Shown here in pieces: positions 50,391 through 59,243 of a stretch of DNA of 64,000 nucleotides; position 1 is the first letter of the stretch; each line of letters starts with the position of its first letter. The stretch is from Candidatus Bipolaricaulis anaerobius (GTDB lineage Bacteria > Bipolaricaulota > Bipolaricaulia > Bipolaricaulales > Bipolaricaulaceae). The stretch covers positions 496,001 to 560,000 of the forward strand of contig NZ_LS483254.1 in assembly GCF_900465355.1 (NCBI RefSeq), in the 5' to 3' direction. Position numbers and translations under genes: made by a program. A model generated the notes under the pieces. It had not been told where the DNA came from. It worked only from the letters and a program-made list of their open reading frames with translations, and made no database searches.

Positions 50391-51205
50391 TCCTTCCCTT
50401 CCTCTCCCGCCAGTTCCTCCCACATCTCCATGAGGTGGGTGTCCGTCTCCACGTTCAAGAGCTCCGGCTCCGGCATCCCCTGCGGTTCGCCCGGCTCGGC
50501 CGGGGCCGGCTCCGCCGTCTGCAGTCCCTCCCGCCCCTCGATCACCGCGTCGGCGATGCGGGCGGTGATGAGGCGGGTGGACTTGATCGCGTCATCGTTG
50601 CCGGGGATCGGGTAGTCCACCATGTCCGGGTCGGAATCCGTGTCGCAGATGGCGACGATGGGGATGCCGAGGAGGTTCGCCTCCCGCACCGCGTGGACCT
50701 CGACGGTGGGATCAATGAGGTACACCGCCCCGGGCAGCCGGTCCAGGGTGCGCAGGCCATCGAGGTTCCGCCGCAGGTAGTTGAGCTCCTTCTCCAGCTT
50801 GATCCGTTCCTTGAGCGGGAGACGCTCGTACTTTCCTTCCGCGAAGTTCCGCTCCAGCTCCAGCATGTGCAGGATGCGGCGGCGGATGACCTCGAAGTTG
50901 GTGAGGCAACCTCCGATCCAGCGCTGGTTCGTGTACGGGCTCCCGCACCGCTTGGCCTCCTCCTCGATCGTGGGTTGGACCTGTCGCTTCGTCCCCACGA
51001 ACAGGATGGGCTTGCCCTGCGCGGACTGGCTCCGCACGAACTCGTAGGCGCGCTCGAACAGGTCGAGGGTCTGCCCGAGGTCAATGATGTGAATGCCCTT
51101 CCGTTCAGTATAGATGTAACGGGCCATCTTGGGGTTCCATTTTCGGGTCCGGTGCCCGAAGTGGACCCCGGCCTCCAAAAGATCCTTCATCGAGAGAAGC
51201 GCCAA
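50387..51205 (-). CDS. rpsB: 30S ribosomal protein S2
   Basis: A 272-residue S2. SMKDLLEAGVHFGHRTRKWN at the N-terminus, FVGTKRQ, RWIGGCLTNF and AICDTDSDPDMVDYPIPGND are conserved. The start is a TTG at 51205 after GGAGGAGG, which gives the usual MA-x-x-SMK opening. A C-terminal acidic extension of about 40 residues is present. The promoter at 51250-51278 gives a leader of about 39 bases, which could host the S2 autoregulatory site. Confidence 0.95.
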   Translation of the reverse strand: MALLSMKDLLEAGVHFGHRTRKWNPKMARYIYTERKGIHIIDLGQTLDLFERAYEFVRSQSAQGKPILFVGTKRQVQPTIEEEAKRCGSPYTNQRWIGGCLTNFEVIRRRILHMLELERNFAEGKYERLPLKERIKLEKELNYLRRNLDGLRTLDRLPGAVYLIDPTVEVHAVREANLLGIPIVAICDTDSDPDMVDYPIPGNDDAIKSTRLITARIADAVIEGREGLQTAEPAPAEPGEPQGMPEPELLNVETDTHLMEMWEELAGEEGKE

Positions 51206-51249
51206 ACTACCTCCTCCTTTCGCCACATGGGGCCGTGAGTATGGGGCCA

Positions 51250-51278
51250 AGTATAGCCCCCCAATTCGCGCTGGGCAA
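51250..51278 (-). promoter_or_regulatory. Predicted promoter for rpsB-tsf-pyrH
   Basis: Minus-strand TTGCCC (51273-51278), 17-base spacer, TATACT (51250-51255). RNA would start near 51244. Confidence 0.6.
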
Positions 51279-51316
51279 TGCACGTCGGGGACTGGCGGGG
51301 GCGCTCGCTGGGGAGG

Positions 51317-51322
51317 TATGAT
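51317..51322 (+). promoter_or_regulatory. -10 box of dnaB
   Basis: TATGAT ends 6 bases before the dnaB GTG at 51329; no clear -35. Confidence 0.45.
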
Positions 51323-51328
51323 CGGGCC

Positions 51329-52702
51329 GTGGCCGACCGAGGTGAAGAGGGGATTCTCCACGTCCCGCGCAACGAGGAGGCGGAGCAGCTCGTCCTGGGA
51401 GCGGCGCTCCTCGAGCCCGACGAGGTCATCCCCACGGTGGCCGATCGCCTCAAGCCCGAGCACTTCTACTTCCGGGCCCATCAGATCATCTACCGCACCC
51501 TCCTTGACCTGTTCGAGGAGGGCGAGCACGCGGACGCCGTGGCGGTGGCGAACCGCCTCGAGGAGAGGGGGCAGCTCGCCAAGGTGGGAGGTCGGAGCTA
51601 CCTTGGGGAGATGATGGGCCGGGTCACGACGATCACCGCGGTGGACCACTATGCGGGGATCATCGAGGACAAGGCCCTCCGGCGCTGGCTGATCGAGGCG
51701 GGGGGGAAGGTGTCCGAGCTCGCCCAGCAGGAGGACCTCCCGCTGGAGGGGGTGATGGATCGGGCGGAGGAGGCGGTGTTCGCCATCGCCGAGCGCCGGT
51801 CCGCTCCCAGCTTCCACTCCCTGCGCGAGTTCCTGGACGACCATCTGGAGATGCTGATGGAGGTCCACAAGGACCCCCACCGGCGGCCGGTAGCGGCCCT
51901 GTCCACCGGGTTTGAGGAGTTCGACGCCCTCACGTCCGGCCTGCGGAGGTCGGACCTCATCGTGCTCGCGGGTCGGCCGGGGACGGGCAAGACCTCGCTC
52001 GCGCTGGGGATCGTCCGCCATGCCGCGATCGTGGAGAAGAAAAAGGTTGGCCTGTTCTCGCTCGAGATGACGAAGGAGCAGATCCTGGAGCGCCTGCTCT
52101 GCGCGGAAGCCCAGGTGGACCTGCAGCGGCTGCGCGATGGGTACCTCCCCGCCGCGAAGTGGGGGCTCATCGCTGAGGCCGCGGGACGGCTCCACGATGC
52201 GGTGATCCTCGTGGATGATGCATCCACGGCCTCGGTCCTCTCCATCAAGGCCAAGGCGCGGCAGATGATGAGGAGGCACGATGGGCTGGACCTGGTGGTG
52301 GTGGACTACCTCCAGCTCGTGGAGGCGGGGATCAAGAGCGATGTGCGGGAACAGCAGATCGCCTACATCTCGCGGGCCCTGAAGGCGCTCGCCCGCGAGC
52401 TCGAGGTGCCGGTGATCGCCTGTTCCCAGCTCAATCGGGCCGTGGAGCGACGGGAGTCCAAGCGCCCCCAGCTCTCCGATCTCCGCGAGTCGGGGGCGAT
52501 TGAACAGGACGCTGACCTGGTGGTGTTCATCTACCGGCCCGACTACTACGACGACCCCGATCAAACGGGGCCAGTGGCGGAGACGGAGATCATCATCGCC
52601 AAACAGAGGAACGGCCCGCTCGGGAAGTTCCGCCTCATGTTCCACAAGAGCTCGGCCACGTTCTACTCCCCGACCAAGCAGGGGGAGGTCGTGCCGTTCT
52701 AG
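51329..52702 (+). CDS. dnaB: Replicative DNA helicase
   Basis: Hexameric fork helicase of 457 residues. The N-terminal domain begins RNEEAEQLVLGAALLEPDEV. RecA-core motifs: GRPGTGKTSLALGI (Walker A, about 216-230), VVVDYLQLVEAG (Walker B), SRALKALARELEVPVIACSQLNR region and DLRESGAIEQDADLVVFIYR. No intein is present. GTG 51329 is chosen because the conserved N-terminus begins there, 6 bases after TATGAT. gcvH follows after 23 bases. Confidence 0.95.
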   Translation: MADRGEEGILHVPRNEEAEQLVLGAALLEPDEVIPTVADRLKPEHFYFRAHQIIYRTLLDLFEEGEHADAVAVANRLEERGQLAKVGGRSYLGEMMGRVTTITAVDHYAGIIEDKALRRWLIEAGGKVSELAQQEDLPLEGVMDRAEEAVFAIAERRSAPSFHSLREFLDDHLEMLMEVHKDPHRRPVAALSTGFEEFDALTSGLRRSDLIVLAGRPGTGKTSLALGIVRHAAIVEKKKVGLFSLEMTKEQILERLLCAEAQVDLQRLRDGYLPAAKWGLIAEAAGRLHDAVILVDDASTASVLSIKAKARQMMRRHDGLDLVVVDYLQLVEAGIKSDVREQQIAYISRALKALARELEVPVIACSQLNRAVERRESKRPQLSDLRESGAIEQDADLVVFIYRPDYYDDPDQTGPVAETEIIIAKQRNGPLGKFRLMFHKSSATFYSPTKQGEVVPF

Positions 52703-52725
52703 AGATCGCGGGGAAAGGAGGGACG

Positions 52726-53109
52726 TTGATTCCGCAGGAGCTCCGGTACACGAAGGATCATGAATGGGTCCGCCTGGAGGGCGACAAGGCGCGGGTGGGG
52801 ATCACCGAACACGCCCAGAAACAGCTGGGGGACATCGTGTTCGTTGAGCTCCCCCCCGTGGGGGTGGTGGGACGGCGTGGGGACCGCCTGGCGACCGTGG
52901 AGTCGGTGAAGGCGGTGGGGGAGGTGTTCGCCCCCCTCAGCGGGGAGGTGGTGGAGGTCAATGCTGCCCTCCCCGGGTCCCCCGACCTCGTGAACAAGGA
53001 TCCCTACGGCGAGGGGTGGCTGTTCGCGATCCGGGTCGCCGCGCCCATGGAAACGGGTGAGCTCCTCGATGCCGCCAGCTATGAAGCGCTCGTGAAGGGC
53101 AGCGGATGA
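52726..53109 (+). CDS. gcvH: Glycine cleavage system H protein
   Basis: Lipoyl carrier of the glycine cleavage system, 127 residues. K62 in the ESVKAVGEVFAPLSGEVVEV motif is the lipoylation site. YTKDHEWVRLEGDKARVGIT is the standard opening. A TTG start has AAAGGAGG 6 bases upstream. It overlaps gcvPA by 4 bases. Confidence 0.95.
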   Translation: MIPQELRYTKDHEWVRLEGDKARVGITEHAQKQLGDIVFVELPPVGVVGRRGDRLATVESVKAVGEVFAPLSGEVVEVNAALPGSPDLVNKDPYGEGWLFAIRVAAPMETGELLDAASYEALVKGSG

Positions 53110-54425
53110 ACCCCTACCTCCCCCACACCGCGGCCGACATCCGGGCGATGCTGGAGGCGATCGGCGTCCCCGACGTGGACGCCCTGTTCTCCGATGTCCC
53201 GGCTGCGGTCCGGGATCGGTACCGGCCCGTCGGGCTCCCCCCCCACGACGAGCTTTGGGTGCAGCGGCACCTCACCGGCCTCGCCGAGCGGTCCACCGGC
53301 CGGAGGCTGATCCCGTTCCTCGGGGGTGGGTTGTACGACCACTACATCCCGCCCGTGGTCGGCCACATCCTCTCCCGGTCCGAGCTCTCCACCGCCTACA
53401 CCCCCTACCAACCCGAGGTCTCGCAGGGGACCCTGACCTGGATGTTTGAGTACCAGACCATGATCTGCGAGCTCACGGGGATGGAGGTGGCCAATGCCTC
53501 GCTGTACGACGGGGCCACTGCGCTCGCCGAGGCTGTGCTGATGGCCCATCGCGCTACAGGGGGGAAGAGGATCCTCGTCCCGCGCTCCCTCCACCCCCGT
53601 GCCCGGGAAGTCCTCGCCACCTACGCGTGGGGGGCTGGCCTCACCCTCCACGAGGTCCCCTACGACGAGGACGGCCGGCTCGCCCTCGAGGGGATCCCGG
53701 ACGGGGCGTGCGCGCTCATCGTCCAGCAGCCGAACGCGCTCGGGGTCCTCGAGGACCTCACCGGGCTGAAGGATCGTCTGGGGAAGGCGTTCCTCATCGC
53801 GCATGCGAACCCGATCCCCCTCGCCGTGATCGAGCCGCCGGGCTCGTTCGGGGCGGACGTGGTGGTGGGGGAGGGACAGCCTCTTGGGAACCCGCTTTCC
53901 TTCGGGGGGCCCCTCCTCGGGTTCTTCGCGACGCGGATGGCCCACCTGAGGCGGATGCCGGGCCGCGTATCGGGCCAGACGCGCGATGTGGACGGGAAGA
54001 CGGGGTACGTGATGACCTTCCAGACCCGCGAGCAGCACATCCGGCGCGAGGGGGCGACGTCGAACATCTGCACCAACTCCGCCCTCTGCGCCCTCGCGGC
54101 CACGGTGTACCTCGCCGCGATGGGGCAGGAGGGGCTGAAGCGGGTAGCGCTCCTGTCGTTTGAGCGGGCCCATGGCCTTGCGGCGCGGATCGCGCGCGTC
54201 CCCGGGTACCAGCTTGCGTTCGCGGGGCCGTTCTTCCACGAGTTCGTGGTGCGGTGCGCGGATCCCGTCGGCGCGGTGGCCAAGCTGCGGCGGGCGGGGA
54301 TCGCCGTCCTCCCTCCGCGCGTCCTCGCCCCGCTCGGGATCGAAGATGGGTTCCTCGTCGCGGTCACCGAGAAGCGGACCGCAGAGGAACTGGACCGATT
54401 CATGTCCGCCCTGGAGGGAAAGTGA
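53106..54425 (+). CDS. gcvPA: Glycine dehydrogenase (decarboxylating) subunit 1
   Basis: N-terminal half of the split P-protein, 439 residues. Motifs include FLGGGLYDHYIPPVV, TAYTPYQPEVSQGTLTWMFE and EVANASLYDGATALAEA. It pairs with GcvPB to decarboxylate glycine with PLP and transfer aminomethyl to GcvH. The two-subunit form is common in thermophiles, Firmicutes and anaerobes. It overlaps both neighbours. Confidence 0.96.
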   Translation: MNPYLPHTAADIRAMLEAIGVPDVDALFSDVPAAVRDRYRPVGLPPHDELWVQRHLTGLAERSTGRRLIPFLGGGLYDHYIPPVVGHILSRSELSTAYTPYQPEVSQGTLTWMFEYQTMICELTGMEVANASLYDGATALAEAVLMAHRATGGKRILVPRSLHPRAREVLATYAWGAGLTLHEVPYDEDGRLALEGIPDGACALIVQQPNALGVLEDLTGLKDRLGKAFLIAHANPIPLAVIEPPGSFGADVVVGEGQPLGNPLSFGGPLLGFFATRMAHLRRMPGRVSGQTRDVDGKTGYVMTFQTREQHIRREGATSNICTNSALCALAATVYLAAMGQEGLKRVALLSFERAHGLAARIARVPGYQLAFAGPFFHEFVVRCADPVGAVAKLRRAGIAVLPPRVLAPLGIEDGFLVAVTEKRTAEELDRFMSALEGK

Positions 54426-55870
54426 GCACGATCTACGACCGCGGTGCCCCTGGCCGGCGGGCGGTCGCCTTGCCCCCGCTTGCGCAGCCGGAAGAGCAGG
54501 TCCTTTCAGGTATCCCAGCCGGGCTACGGCGCCAGGGTGCGCCCCGCCTCCCCGCGGTCTCGCAGCCTGAACTCGTCCGCCACTACACCGCCCTCTCCCG
54601 GATGAACTACGGGGTGGACACGGGGTTCTACCCGTTGGGCTCGTGCACGATGAAGCACAACCCCAAGCTCCACGAGGACCTCGCGCGCCATCCCGGGCTC
54701 GCCGATCTTCACCCCCTCCTCCCCGACGAGGAGTGTCAAGGGGCGCTTGCCCTCTTGTGGGAGATGGGGGAGTGCCTGAAGGGGATCGCCGGCATGCCGG
54801 GGATCACCCTCCAGCCGGCGGCGGGGGCCCATGGGGAGCTCACGGGGATGCTCCTCATCAAGAAGTGGCTTGAGGACCACGGGGAGCTCGGTGCGCGGAC
54901 GAAGATCCTCCTCCCCGACTCTGCCCACGGCACGAACCCCGCCTCGGCGGCGATGGTCGGGTTCTCCGTCGTCTCCCTCCCGTCCGACCGGCGGGGGCTG
55001 GTGGACCTCGCTGCCCTCCGGGGCGCCCTCGGCCCGGACGTGGCAGGGATCATGCTCACTGTCCCCAACACCCTGGGGCTGTTTGAGGAGGACATCCTCA
55101 CCATCACCTCGCTCGTCCACGACGCGGGGGGCCTCTGCTACTTCGATGGGGCGAACCTCAACGCCTACGTCGGCCGGGCCCGACCGGGGGACATGGGAGC
55201 GGATGTGTTCCACATCAACCTCCACAAGACGTTCTCCACCCCCCACGGCGGGGGCGGCCCCGGAGCGGGTCCGGTGACCGTGTCGGAGGCCCTGCTTCCC
55301 TACCTACCTGTCCCCGAGGTTGTGCGGGAGGGTGGGGAGTTCAAGCTCGCCTGGGATCGGCCGAAGTCGATCGGTCGCGTCCACCCCTACTTCGGGAACG
55401 TGCTCGTCATCGCCAAGGCCCTCGCCTACATCCTCACCCTGGGGGACGACGGGCTGCGCGAGGTGTCGGCGGGGGCCGTCCTCGCGGCGAACTACCTCAA
55501 GGCGAAGCTCGCGGGCCCGTACAAGCTCCCCTACGATCGGCTCGCCAAACACGAGTTCGTCCTGTCCGGGGAGGGCCTGGATGGGGTGCGCACGCTCGAC
55601 ATCGCCAAGAGGCTCATGGACTATGGGTTCCACCCCCCGACGGTCTACTTCCCGCTCATCGTCCGGGAGGCGCTCATGATCGAGCCCACTGAGACCGAGC
55701 CACGGGAGACCCTCGACGCGTTCGCCGCGGCGATGCTCGCCATCGCCCGGGAGGCCCGCGAACAGCCGGAGCTCCTCCACGACGCTCCCCATACGACGCC
55801 GGTGCGTCGGCTCGATGAGGCGCGGGCGGTGCGGGAACCCCGACTGAAGTTGGATCTAGGGGACCGATAG
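54422..55870 (+). CDS. gcvPB: Glycine dehydrogenase (decarboxylating) subunit 2
   Basis: PLP-binding half of the P-protein, 482 residues. HINLHKTFSTPHGGGGPGAG holds the PLP lysine K269. TGFYPLGSCTMKHNPK and PDSAHGTNPASAAMVG are conserved. GTG start overlaps the gcvPA stop. gcvT and the L-protein gene are not present here, so the complete system needs genes elsewhere. A hairpin at 55868-55883 ends the operon. Confidence 0.96.
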   Translation: MSTIYDRGAPGRRAVALPPLAQPEEQVLSGIPAGLRRQGAPRLPAVSQPELVRHYTALSRMNYGVDTGFYPLGSCTMKHNPKLHEDLARHPGLADLHPLLPDEECQGALALLWEMGECLKGIAGMPGITLQPAAGAHGELTGMLLIKKWLEDHGELGARTKILLPDSAHGTNPASAAMVGFSVVSLPSDRRGLVDLAALRGALGPDVAGIMLTVPNTLGLFEEDILTITSLVHDAGGLCYFDGANLNAYVGRARPGDMGADVFHINLHKTFSTPHGGGGPGAGPVTVSEALLPYLPVPEVVREGGEFKLAWDRPKSIGRVHPYFGNVLVIAKALAYILTLGDDGLREVSAGAVLAANYLKAKLAGPYKLPYDRLAKHEFVLSGEGLDGVRTLDIAKRLMDYGFHPPTVYFPLIVREALMIEPTETEPRETLDAFAAAMLAIAREAREQPELLHDAPHTTPVRRLDEARAVREPRLKLDLGDR

Positions 55871-55883
55871 GGGCTCGCCCCTA
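55868..55883 (+). terminator. Terminator of the gcv operon
   Basis: TAGGGG, loop CTCG, CCCCTA: a 6-bp stem that includes the gcvPB stop codon, followed by a pyrimidine-rich stretch (CTTTCTTTCTCCC). It separates gcvPB from the convergent trkA-like gene. Confidence 0.5.
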
Positions 55884-55909
55884 GCCGTGCCTTTCTTTCT
55901 CCCCCGCAC

Positions 55910-56572
55910 CTAACCGGTGAGCTGTTCGATGGCGGACTGGGGGACGTGGCCCTTCGTGAACACGGTCACGTTGTCCCCGGCCCGGATCACCGTGCTGCCC
56001 GAGGGGATGACGAGGTCCCCGTCGCGCTCCACCGCGGCGATGAGGAGCCCCTCCGGGATCAGGCCCTGTTTGCCCGCCTCGCGGAGGGTGAGGTCCACGA
56101 GGGGAGAGTCGGCGGTGATCGTGATCCGGAACACCTGGGCTCCCCCGGGGAGCGCCACCAGATCGCGGACGTGGGGATGCCAGGCTGAGTGGTAGAGGTA
56201 GCCGGCGACGATGATGTCGGGGTTCTCCATGACATGGGCCCCCAGACGGCGGAACAGGTCCACGTGTTCAGGGTTGTTGACCACGGTGACGATCGTCGGG
56301 ACGCCGAGGTCGCCGGCGGCGGCGACGACCATGAGGTTCGTCGCATCGTCGTGGGTGGTGGCGATGAGGGCATCGGCCCGCTCCGCCCCCGCCTCACGGA
56401 GGATGTCCGCCGAGGCCGCATCCGCGTTGAACACGAGCACATCGTAGCGACGGATGATCGCCTCCGCCTTCTTGGGGTCCCGCTCGATGACGGCCACGTT
56501 GTGCCGATCGCGCACCGCGAGGTCGATGATCGCAGACCCGATCCCACCCGCGCCCACGACGATCAAATACAT
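55910..56572 (-). CDS. TrkA-type potassium channel/transporter regulatory subunit
   Basis: A 220-residue RCK protein: a Rossmann TrkA-N domain (about 1-125, MYLIVVGAGGIGSAI with the GxGxxG NAD site and ERDPKKAEAI) and a TrkA-C domain (about 135-218, GLLIAAVERDGDLVIPSGST). It would gate a TrkH/KtrB-type K+ transporter, which is not in the window. ATG lies 8 bases after TACCAT, so the mRNA is probably leaderless. It is divergent from trmY. Confidence 0.9.
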   Translation of the reverse strand: MYLIVVGAGGIGSAIIDLAVRDRHNVAVIERDPKKAEAIIRRYDVLVFNADAASADILREAGAERADALIATTHDDATNLMVVAAAGDLGVPTIVTVVNNPEHVDLFRRLGAHVMENPDIIVAGYLYHSAWHPHVRDLVALPGGAQVFRITITADSPLVDLTLREAGKQGLIPEGLLIAAVERDGDLVIPSGSTVIRAGDNVTVFTKGHVPQSAIEQLTG

Positions 56573-56580
56573 GAGAATGT

Positions 56581-56609
56581 ATGGTACCCCTCGGCCTGCG
56601 CCCGGTCCA
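56581..56609 (-). promoter_or_regulatory. Predicted leaderless promoter for the trkA-like gene
   Basis: Minus-strand TGGACC (56604-56609), 17-base spacer, TACCAT (56581-56586), then 8 bases to ATG 56572. Confidence 0.5.
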
Positions 56610-56616
56610 CAGCCCC

Positions 56617-56646
56617 TTGGTCCGCCCGGGGCAGGTCCGTTAGGAT
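56617..56646 (+). promoter_or_regulatory. Predicted leaderless promoter for trmY
   Basis: TTGGTC (56617-56622), 18-base spacer, TAGGAT (56641-56646), then 6 bases to GTG 56653. Confidence 0.5.
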
Positions 56647-56652
56647 CAGGGT

Positions 56653-57240
56653 GTGCGAACGTTCGTGATGGTCAGCCACACCGTGCCCCTCGAGGGGGAG
56701 TTCTCCCTATCCGACCTCCCGGGCGGGGCAGGCCGCCTCGACGTCCTCTGTCGGGCGGCGAACGATGCGTTCCTCATTTCCCATGGGATCCGCCCCGCGG
56801 TGGCGTTCCACTTCGTGATCCAGGACCAGCTGACGATCAGCCTGTGGGGGGGCCGCCTGCGGCACCTGAACCCGGATGAGCGGTCCACGGGCGCCCTCCT
56901 GCGGCAGGCGCTGCGCACAGCCCACGACCTCCCTCTAGGGGAGGAACGGCCGTCCACCCCGGGGATCACGGTGCGGCGGATGGGCCTAGGAGGCCTCCTC
57001 GATGACCTCCGAGCTGCGGGGAACGCGCCCCTCGTCCTCGACGAGGCGGGGGCTCCCCTGCGCGGGGCGAGGCTTCCGGAACGCCCAGCGTTCCTCCTCT
57101 CCGACCACCGCAACTTCACCCCGGCCGAAGAGGCCCTCCTCGCCGCCCTCCCGCGGATCTCGGTGGGGCCAGTGGTCCTCCAGGGGCACCAGTGCATCAC
57201 CCTCGTCCACAACGAGCTCGATCTACAGGAGGTAGGATGA
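56653..57240 (+). CDS. trmY: TrmY-like tRNA (pseudouridine54-N1)-methyltransferase
   Basis: A SPOUT methyltransferase of 195 residues matching archaeal TrmY across its length: VSHTVPLEGEFSLSDLPGGA, GRLDVLCRAANDAFLISHGI, LNPDERSTGALL, the FLLSDHRNFTPAEEALLAAL region, and the C-terminal CITLVHNELD. TrmY makes m1-pseudouridine 54 in archaeal tRNA T-arms; most bacteria have 5-methyluridine there. It heads an operon with a DUF2007 gene, pcm and ltaE. GTG 56653 fits the promoter. The function in this bacterium is inferred. Confidence 0.82.
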   Translation: MRTFVMVSHTVPLEGEFSLSDLPGGAGRLDVLCRAANDAFLISHGIRPAVAFHFVIQDQLTISLWGGRLRHLNPDERSTGALLRQALRTAHDLPLGEERPSTPGITVRRMGLGGLLDDLRAAGNAPLVLDEAGAPLRGARLPERPAFLLSDHRNFTPAEEALLAALPRISVGPVVLQGHQCITLVHNELDLQEVG

Positions 57241-57491
57241 GCAATTGGGAGCTGCTGACCACGGTGATCGGGTCCCCCCAGGCCGAGCTCGTGGCGAGCT
57301 TCCTGCGAGGCGAGGGGATTCCTGTCCAGTTCAGGAGCCACGTTCCACCGTCGGTGTATCCGCTCACCGTGAACGGGCTCGCCGAGGTGCGGGTCCTCGT
57401 CCCGGCGGTGGATCTCGACCGGGCGCGAGAAGTGCTCGCCGCGTTCAGGATGGGGGAGGAGGACGACCACGGGGACCGACCGCCCTGTTGA
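57237..57491 (+). CDS. DUF2007-family small protein
   Basis: An 84-residue protein: NWELLTTVIGSPQAELVASF followed by LRGEGIPVQFRSHV and VRVLVPAVDLDRAREVLAAF. This is the DUF2007 pattern (putative signal-transducing or protein-interaction domain). AGGAGG precedes the start, which overlaps trmY as ATGA. Its 3' end overlaps the probable true start of pcm. Confidence 0.78.
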   Translation: MSNWELLTTVIGSPQAELVASFLRGEGIPVQFRSHVPPSVYPLTVNGLAEVRVLVPAVDLDRAREVLAAFRMGEEDDHGDRPPC

Positions 57492-58128
57492 GCCCTGGCT
57501 TGCGCAGGCGCGGGAGGCCCTCGTCTCCGAGCTGCGGGACGAAGGGATCCGCGACGAGCGGGTGCTAGGGGCCCTGGCCCGGGTCCCCCGCCACGCGTTC
57601 GTCCCCCCCCACCTCCTGCCCCATGCCTACGAGGACCGTCCCCTCCCGATCGGTCACGACCAGACCATCTCCCAGCCGTACATCGTCGCCCTGTCCACGG
57701 AGGCCCTCGCCCTCCAGCCCACGCACCGCGTGCTCGAGGTCGGCACGGGATCGGGGTACCAGACGGCGATCCTCGCCGAGCTGGCGGGTGAGGTGTACAC
57801 GGTGGAGCGGCTCCCCGAGCTTTCCCTCGCCGCCCAGCGGAGGTTGGGCGCGCTCGGGTACACGAACATCCGGTTCCGCGTGGGGGATGGGACGGTGGGC
57901 TGGCCGGAGGAGGCACCGTTCGATGCGATCCTCGTCACCGCTGGCGCGCCGCGGGTCCCCGACCGCCTCCTGTCCCAGCTCGCCCCCTACGGACGGCTCG
58001 TGATCCCGGTGGGAGGACGGTTCAATCAGGAGCTGGTCCTCGTCCACCGCGACGGGGGGCAGTGGGTGGAGCGGCGCCTCTGCCCGTGTACGTTCGTTCC
58101 CCTGATCGGGGAGGAGGGATGGACATGA
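57469..58128 (+). CDS. pcm: Protein-L-isoaspartate O-methyltransferase, probable non-AUG start
   Basis: Repairs isoaspartate in damaged proteins using [41 protein letters not shown] and [15 protein letters not shown] are diagnostic. The first ATG/GTG/TTG in frame is GTG 57562, but conserved N-terminal helix residues ([20 protein letters not shown]) lie upstream of it with no usual start codon. ACG at 57469 sits 6 bases after a GGGGGAGGAGG motif and gives 219 residues, close to E. coli Pcm (208). I place the start there; a CTG at 57532 or a sequencing error are alternatives. The stop overlaps ltaE. Confidence 0.85.
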   Translation, partial: TGTDRPVEPWLAQAREALVSELRDEGIRDERVLGALARVPRHAFVPPHLLPHAYEDRPLPIGHDQTISQPYIVALSTEALALQPTHRVLEVGTGSGYQTAILAELAGEVYTVERLPELSLAAQRRLGALGYTNIRFRVGDGTVGWPEEAPFDAILVTAGAPRVPDRLLSQLAPYGRLVIPVGGRFNQELVLVHRDGGQWVERRLCPCTFVPLIGEEGWT

Positions 58129-59165
58129 TCGATCTACGTTCGGATACGGTGACCCGGCCCACGCCCGCGATGCGGGAGGTGATGGCTGCGGCGGAGGTGG
58201 GGGACGACGTGTACGGTGAGGACCCCACCGTGCGCCGGCTCGAGGAGCGGGCCGCCGACCTCCTCGGCACGGAGGCGGCGTTGTTCGTGCCGTCGGGGAC
58301 GATGGGGAACCAGACCGCCATCGCCTGCCACACCCGCCCCGGCCAGGAGGTCATCGTCGAGGAGGGGTCCCACATCTACAACGTGGAGCTGGCGACGATG
58401 GCCCGCTTCTCCGGCGTCCAGCCGCGGGTCCTCCCCGGGGAGAGGGGCGTGTTCACCGCCCGCCAGGTCGCGGCCGCGATCCGGCCCGACATCTACTACC
58501 TCGCCCCGACCGGGCTCGTGTGCCTGGAGAACACACACAACGCGGCCGGGGGCCGGATCTGGCCCCTCGCCGCGGCGCGGGAGGTCCTCGACCTCGCCCA
58601 CGGGCGGGGGATCCCCGTCCACCTCGATGGGGCGCGCATCCTCAACGCTTCCGTGGCGACGGGGATCCCGGCCCGGGAGCTCACCTTGGGGTTTGACTCC
58701 GTCATGTTCTGCCTGTCCAAGGGGCTCGGCTGCCCGGTGGGATCCCTCTTGTGCGGGTCGCGGGAGTTCATCGCCGCTGCCCGCCGGACCCGCAAGGCCC
58801 TCGGGGGCGGGATGCGCCAGGCGGGGATCCTTGCCGCGGCGGGCCTGTACGCCCTCGACCACCACGTGGACCGCCTCGCCCAGGACCACGTCCACGCCCG
58901 GCTCCTCGCCGACGGGCTCGCCTCCCTCCCTGCCCTGTCCGTGTGGCCCCCGGACACGAACATCGTCATCTTTGAGATCGCGAGGGGCCCCGATGCGGAG
59001 GCCCTCTGCCAGCGGCTGCGCGACCGGGGCGTGCTCGCCTCCCCGGCCGGGGCTGGGACCTCCGCCCGGCAGGTGCGGATGGTGACGCACCTTGGGATCT
59101 CCGCCGCCGACGTGCAGCGGACGGTTGACCTCGTGGGGCGGGAACTCGGTACCGCGAGGGCGTGA
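58125..59165 (+). CDS. ltaE: Low-specificity L-threonine aldolase
   Basis: PLP enzyme of 346 residues cleaving L-threonine or L-allo-threonine to glycine and acetaldehyde. [31 protein letters not shown] and K199 in [15 protein letters not shown] are conserved. ATG 58125 is chosen over 58119 because GAGGAGGG then has proper spacing, and the start overlaps the pcm stop as ATGA. It provides glycine, which links to the gcv genes about 3 kb upstream. Confidence 0.93.
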   Translation: MIDLRSDTVTRPTPAMREVMAAAEVGDDVYGEDPTVRRLEERAADLLGTEAALFVPSGTMGNQTAIACHTRPGQEVIVEEGSHIYNVELATMARFSGVQPRVLPGERGVFTARQVAAAIRPDIYYLAPTGLVCLENTHNAAGGRIWPLAAAREVLDLAHGRGIPVHLDGARILNASVATGIPARELTLGFDSVMFCLSKGLGCPVGSLLCGSREFIAAARRTRKALGGGMRQAGILAAAGLYALDHHVDRLAQDHVHARLLADGLASLPALSVWPPDTNIVIFEIARGPDAEALCQRLRDRGVLASPAGAGTSARQVRMVTHLGISAADVQRTVDLVGRELGTARA

Positions 59166-59171
59166 CGAACC

Positions 59172-59191
59172 GGCCCCCACTGGGGGGGGCC
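59172..59191 (+). terminator. GC-rich hairpin after ltaE
   Basis: GGCCCCC (59172-59178) pairs with GGGGGCC (59185-59191) around 6 bases. There is no T-run. It probably marks the end of the trmY-ltaE operon. Confidence 0.4.
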
Positions 59192-59243
59192 TGTCCTCGG
59201 ATCCCCGCCCGTGCGGGCGTAGCCTCCATCACGTGAGGCTGAG

